The notes beneath the pieces are model-generated. The model ran no database searches, was not told the origin of the DNA, and saw nothing but the letters and a program-made list of their open reading frames with translations. Of a stretch of DNA of 24,795 nucleotides, positions 21,982-24,795 are shown in pieces. Positions within the stretch are counted from its first letter, which is position 1, and each line of letters opens with the position of its first letter. Where the stretch lies: assembly GCA_002307055.1 (NCBI GenBank), contig DBTM01000035.1:1-24795 (forward strand). The letters are read 5' to 3'. The stretch comes from Clostridiales bacterium UBA1316. GTDB lineage: Bacteria > Bacillota > Clostridia > Oscillospirales > Oscillospiraceae. A program made the position numbers and the translations under genes.

Positions 21982-22000
21982 AGCAAGGGGGAAATTAATC

Positions 22001-22624
22001 ATGAGTAACAGCAAAAGCATTAGAAGCAGCTCTTCAGTAGTGAAAACGAGGAAGCTAGTCGGAATGGCAATTTTGGCAGCAATTGTGGTTGTATTGCAAT
22101 TACTATCCTATGCGATTTCAAACCTGACTGTATTGCCGGTATCAATTACGCTCGTTTTGATTCCGGTCGTCGTCGGTGCTGCAATGTATGGTACTGAGGC
22201 AGGTGCCTTTTTAGGCGGTGTATTCGGAATCATAACGATTATTGGCTGCGTGACGGGCATCGACAAGGGTGGAGCCATTCTGTTCGGTTCAAAACCGATG
22301 CTCACATTGGCTTTATGCCTTGTTAAAGCAATAACCGCCGGCTATCTGGCTGGAGTTGTGTATCGAGCGATTGCCAAGAAACAGATATACCTGGGCGTTA
22401 TTACTGCGGCTATTGTTGGCCCAGTTGTGAATACGGGGATATTTATCGCCGCTATGGTTCTGTTCTATCAGGAAACTCTTCTTTCGTGGGCGGGTGGGAA
22501 ACCGATTGTGACGTATATTCTAGTTGGCTTAGCGGGGGTAAACTTCTTGATAGAGCTCGGCTCAAACGTCGTGCTTGGGCCTGTTGCTGTTCGCATAATT
22601 AAAGCGGGTAAAACAATGTCGTAA
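22001..22624 (+). CDS. ECF transporter S component, probably pantothenate
   Basis: A 207-residue integral membrane protein with about six hydrophobic helices, starting near residue 18, after a Ser/Lys-rich N-terminus (SNSKSIRSSSSVVKTRK). The size, helix number and the SITLVLIPVVVGAAMYGTEAGAFLGGVFGI section fit substrate-binding S components of ECF vitamin transporters. These work with a shared EcfA/EcfA'/EcfT module, not present here. The next gene, 34 nt downstream, is pantothenate kinase coaX, so pantothenate (PanT-like) is the likely substrate; that is inferred from context. AAGGGGGA lies before the ATG. Confidence 0.82.
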   Translation: MSNSKSIRSSSSVVKTRKLVGMAILAAIVVVLQLLSYAISNLTVLPVSITLVLIPVVVGAAMYGTEAGAFLGGVFGIITIIGCVTGIDKGGAILFGSKPMLTLALCLVKAITAGYLAGVVYRAIAKKQIYLGVITAAIVGPVVNTGIFIAAMVLFYQETLLSWAGGKPIVTYILVGLAGVNFLIELGSNVVLGPVAVRIIKAGKTMS

Positions 22625-22658
22625 TGATTTCAACTGAACATACTTAAGGAGAAAGCCA

Positions 22659-23429
22659 ATGCTTCTTGCCATTGATGTCGGCAATTCAAATATCGTTATC
22701 GGCTGTATCAATGCCGGTGAGATTTCACATGTTTTCAGAATGGTGACGGATATATCAAAGACCGAATACGAATATGCCGTCGGCATTAAAAGCATACTCG
22801 AATTTGACGGCATTCAATGCGACGGCTTTGACGGGGCAATTATCTCCTCTGTTGTACCGCCTCTTTTAACCGTTTTGAAATCAGCGGTCAAGAGAATCAC
22901 GGGTAAAAACGCGCTCACCGTCGGTGCCGGCATTAAAACGGGGCTCAACATCCTGCTTGACGACCCGGCTCAGCTTGGCAGCGATCTTGTTGCCGATGCC
23001 GTCGCCGCAGTCGCGACCTATCCGCTGCCCATTATCATTTTTGATATGGGTACGGCGACGACAATCTCGGTGATTGATAAGCATGGCAGCCATATCGGCG
23101 GAGCGTTGTTCCCCGGTGTCGGGCTGTCGATGAACGCGCTGTCGAGCGGGACCTCGCAGCTGCCGAAGGTGCCGATTGAACCGCCGGATAAGGTCATCAA
23201 CGGCAACACCATCGACGCGATGAAAAGCGGTGCAATTTTCGGTACAGCCTCCATGGTGGACGGCATGATCGACAGGATAGAAGAGGAGCTCGGATTGACA
23301 GCGACGGTTGTCGCCACGGGCGGTTTGTCCTCAAGAATCGTCCCTTATTGCCGGCATGAAATCAGCCATGACGCGAACCTGCTCCTCAGGGGCCTCGGTA
23401 TCATCTACGAAAAAAACAAAAAAAAATAG
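22659..23429 (+). CDS. coaX: Type III pantothenate kinase
   Basis: A 256-residue CoaX of typical size. The phosphate loop is MLLAIDVGNSNIVIG (1-15); FDMGTATTISVID (about 127-139) and GGALFPGVGLSMNALSSGTSQLP are family signatures of the ASKHA fold. It performs the first step of CoA synthesis, phosphorylating pantothenate. AAGGAG precedes the ATG. It is coupled to an upstream S component, giving an uptake-and-capture pair. The C-terminus ends in a Lys/Asn-rich run (KNKKK) encoded by an A-tract. Confidence 0.95.
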   Translation: MLLAIDVGNSNIVIGCINAGEISHVFRMVTDISKTEYEYAVGIKSILEFDGIQCDGFDGAIISSVVPPLLTVLKSAVKRITGKNALTVGAGIKTGLNILLDDPAQLGSDLVADAVAAVATYPLPIIIFDMGTATTISVIDKHGSHIGGALFPGVGLSMNALSSGTSQLPKVPIEPPDKVINGNTIDAMKSGAIFGTASMVDGMIDRIEEELGLTATVVATGGLSSRIVPYCRHEISHDANLLLRGLGIIYEKNKKK

Positions 23430-23433
23430 GATC

Positions 23434-23470
23434 AAAACAGGGACCAGGCAAAAACGCGGGTCCCTGTTTT
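23434..23470 (+). terminator. Terminator after coaX
   Basis: A 12-bp stem, AAAACAGGGACC (23434-23445) with GGTCCCTGTTTT (23459-23470), and a 13-nt loop. The T-run is in the 3' arm. The flanking A/T tracts suit termination. Confidence 0.8.
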
Positions 23471-23501
23471 GCTAGTGTTATGACGAAAGCTGTGCGTTGT
23501 T

Positions 23502-24497
23502 ATGAGAAGCGGCCGTAAAATAAAGCTGATTATGATCATGCTGGCGGCGGTATTTATTATCGGTGTAACCGGTTATATGCTGCTGCTCCATGTCGGCTTT
23601 GTCGACGCTTTATACATGACCGTCATCACCATTTCAACTGTCGGTTTCAGTGAGGTGGCGCCCATGAACGATGCCGCCAAGCTGTTTTCCATCGTTGTCA
23701 TTTTTGCGGGTCTGACGGTCGTCGGCTATAGCTTCACCAGCATGGTCACCTACTTTTTCGAAGGTGACATCAGGGACACAAGGAGGAGAAAGCGTATGGA
23801 AGCGAAAATCAATGCGCTCCGTGACCATTATATCGTCTGCGGCGCCGGGGATGTCGGGCACGCAATCATTCAGCGCTTTAAAGAAAAGGGCGAAAAATTC
23901 GTCGTCATTGAATATAACGAGCGCCGGTATGAGGAGCTCTTTGCGGATAATGTCCTTGTCGTGCTCGGAGACGCCACGCATGAGGACACACTGCGCCGGG
24001 CGGGCATCGACCGCGCCAGGGGTATGATTTGCGCCTTGTCGTCCGATTCGGATAATGTCTTTACCGTCCTGACCGCCAGAGGCATGAATGAGGATATTTA
24101 TATTGTCGCCAGAGCCGTCGAGCGCACTGCACATACAAAGCTGATCAAGGCCGGCGCCAACAAGACGGTATCGCCCAATGAGCTCGGCGGCCAGCGCATG
24201 GCAGCCTCCATGATCCACCCCTCCGTCACCTCCTTCCTGGATGTCATGACGCGCGCGGGTGATGTGCTGCTCGACCTCGATGAGATTCAGATCGCCCCGA
24301 ATTCAAAAGCCGCGGGTACATCCCTGAGCGAAGCCAGGATACCCGAACAAACCGGATTAATCGTTCTGGCTTTGAAAAAGTTCGGCGAGACCGATTTTAA
24401 AATTAACCCCAGAGCCACGGAAATCATGGAGGTCGGCGACAGCCTCATCGTCCTCGGCACCGCCGATCAGGTCGATAAGCTCCGGTTGATCGTATAA
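23502..24497 (+). CDS. Two-helix K+ channel with RCK/TrkA domains
   Basis: A 331-residue protein. TM1 is about residues 8-29, the pore helix and filter ITISTVGFSEV about 42-52, and TM2 about 60-85. A basic linker (RDTRRRKRME) leads to a TrkA-N (RCK) domain with YIVCGAGDVG (110-119) and acidic E137 after the second strand, so NAD(H) or another nucleotide may bind. A TrkA-C domain ends the protein. It should form a tetrameric, ligand-gated K+ channel of the MthK/GsuK type. The filter is TVGFSE instead of TVGYGD, a known variant in such channels. The ribosome site is weak, and no promoter is clear between the coaX terminator and the gene. Confidence 0.9.
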   Translation: MRSGRKIKLIMIMLAAVFIIGVTGYMLLLHVGFVDALYMTVITISTVGFSEVAPMNDAAKLFSIVVIFAGLTVVGYSFTSMVTYFFEGDIRDTRRRKRMEAKINALRDHYIVCGAGDVGHAIIQRFKEKGEKFVVIEYNERRYEELFADNVLVVLGDATHEDTLRRAGIDRARGMICALSSDSDNVFTVLTARGMNEDIYIVARAVERTAHTKLIKAGANKTVSPNELGGQRMAASMIHPSVTSFLDVMTRAGDVLLDLDEIQIAPNSKAAGTSLSEARIPEQTGLIVLALKKFGETDFKINPRATEIMEVGDSLIVLGTADQVDKLRLIV

Positions 24498-24549
24498 ATC
24501 AGCGATAGAACACAGTTCTGCCGCAGGGATAGCCATTGGTTATCCACAC

Positions 24550-24593
24550 GCAATAAAAAACAACCGCTCGTTTGAGCGGTTGTTTTTTATTGC
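24550..24593. terminator. Shared two-way terminator of the K+ channel gene and rnpB
   Basis: A perfect 20-bp stem (24550-24569 with 24574-24593) around a GTTT loop. Both strands carry a long T-run (TTTTTTATTGC) at the 3' side. It lies between convergent genes and should stop both. Confidence 0.93.
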
Positions 24594-24596
24594 GAG

Positions 24597-24795
24597 CAAG
24601 TCTGTAAGCCGGATTCTGTTCGGCGCTTGCTGTATAACAGCAAACGCTTTGGCAGCCATCTATCTAGGCCCATCGTTGCCGATGGGCTCAAGCCACCTCC
24701 TGAGAGCGGTCGGGCAGACATGAATATTTAAATTCAGCTCTCTCCACGGTGTTGCTCCGGATAGATATTACAGCAGCGGACTGTCTCCAGCCGCC
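24597..24795 (-). ncRNA. rnpB: RNase P RNA, 3' part (partial)
   Basis: On the minus strand the end of the RNA reads GAATCCGGCTTACAGACTT, the conserved 3' closing segment. Upstream are the conserved CCTAGATAGATGGCTGCC block and a GGAGGTGGCTTGAGCC segment, both bacterial RNase P landmarks. The RNA is the catalytic part of RNase P, which trims tRNA 5' ends. It runs off the right edge, so only the 3' half is here. The exact 3' end is within a few bases of 24597. Confidence 0.93.

Noticed and set aside
23634..24218. 194-residue minus-strand frame inside the K+ channel gene
   Set aside because: It is a His/Asp-rich mirror of the real gene with no supporting signals.

Overview
The window looks like a core-chromosome segment of a spore-forming, anaerobic Clostridia-type Firmicute. 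The pointers are a SigH-family sporulation sigma factor, a butyryl-CoA-dehydrogenase-like gene with EtfBA, a T-box leader, an ECF S component, type III pantothenate kinase, strong Shine-Dalgarno sites and near-consensus sigma-A promoters. Codon use and the roughly 50% GC of the genes suggest an Oscillospiraceae/Ruminococcaceae-like lineage; this is inference, not a species call.

Layout: (1) 1-1800: the 5' end of a tRNA (minus), a ComEB-type dCMP deaminase and a stand-alone E2-like acyltransferase. (2) 1840-5060: an iron alcohol dehydrogenase (minus), divergent from a Trp-type T-box leader that drives an orphan TrpB2-type tryptophan synthase beta chain, then an intergenic inverted repeat. (3) 5061-8846: a TetR regulator (minus) divergent from acyl-CoA dehydrogenase-etfB-etfA. 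(4) 8850-10678: an Lsa-family ABC-F antibiotic resistance gene behind a long leader with a six-residue upstream ORF and two hairpins. (5) 10737-11993: rpsF-ssb-rpsR with a structured leader. (6) 11998-13978 (minus): ABC ATPase, membrane permease and a YtrA-type GntR regulator, with an operator-like palindrome over the -10. (7) 14009-14982 (minus): a Cys-containing clostridial protein of unknown function behind a sigma-K-like promoter. (8) 15050-18724: ruvC-ruvA-ruvB-glmM. (9) 18770-20349: sigH, a zinc-ribbon protein, a short tandem repeat and a DUF1858 protein. (10) 20379-21859: trmK and a Nif3-family protein. (11) 21879-23470: a probable pantothenate S component and coaX. (12) 23502-24795: a two-helix K+ channel with RCK domains, convergent with the 3' part of rnpB (minus).

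Most of the window is housekeeping. No phage, IS element, CRISPR array or obvious defence island is visible. The parts most worth a second look are regulatory: the T-box on an orphan trpB, the ABC-F leader with its tiny ORF, the sporulation-type promoter on the unknown Cys protein, and the folded leader ahead of the pantothenate genes. Among proteins, the E2-like acyltransferase has Asp where the catalytic His is expected, and an ABC ATPase has Gln in the H-loop.
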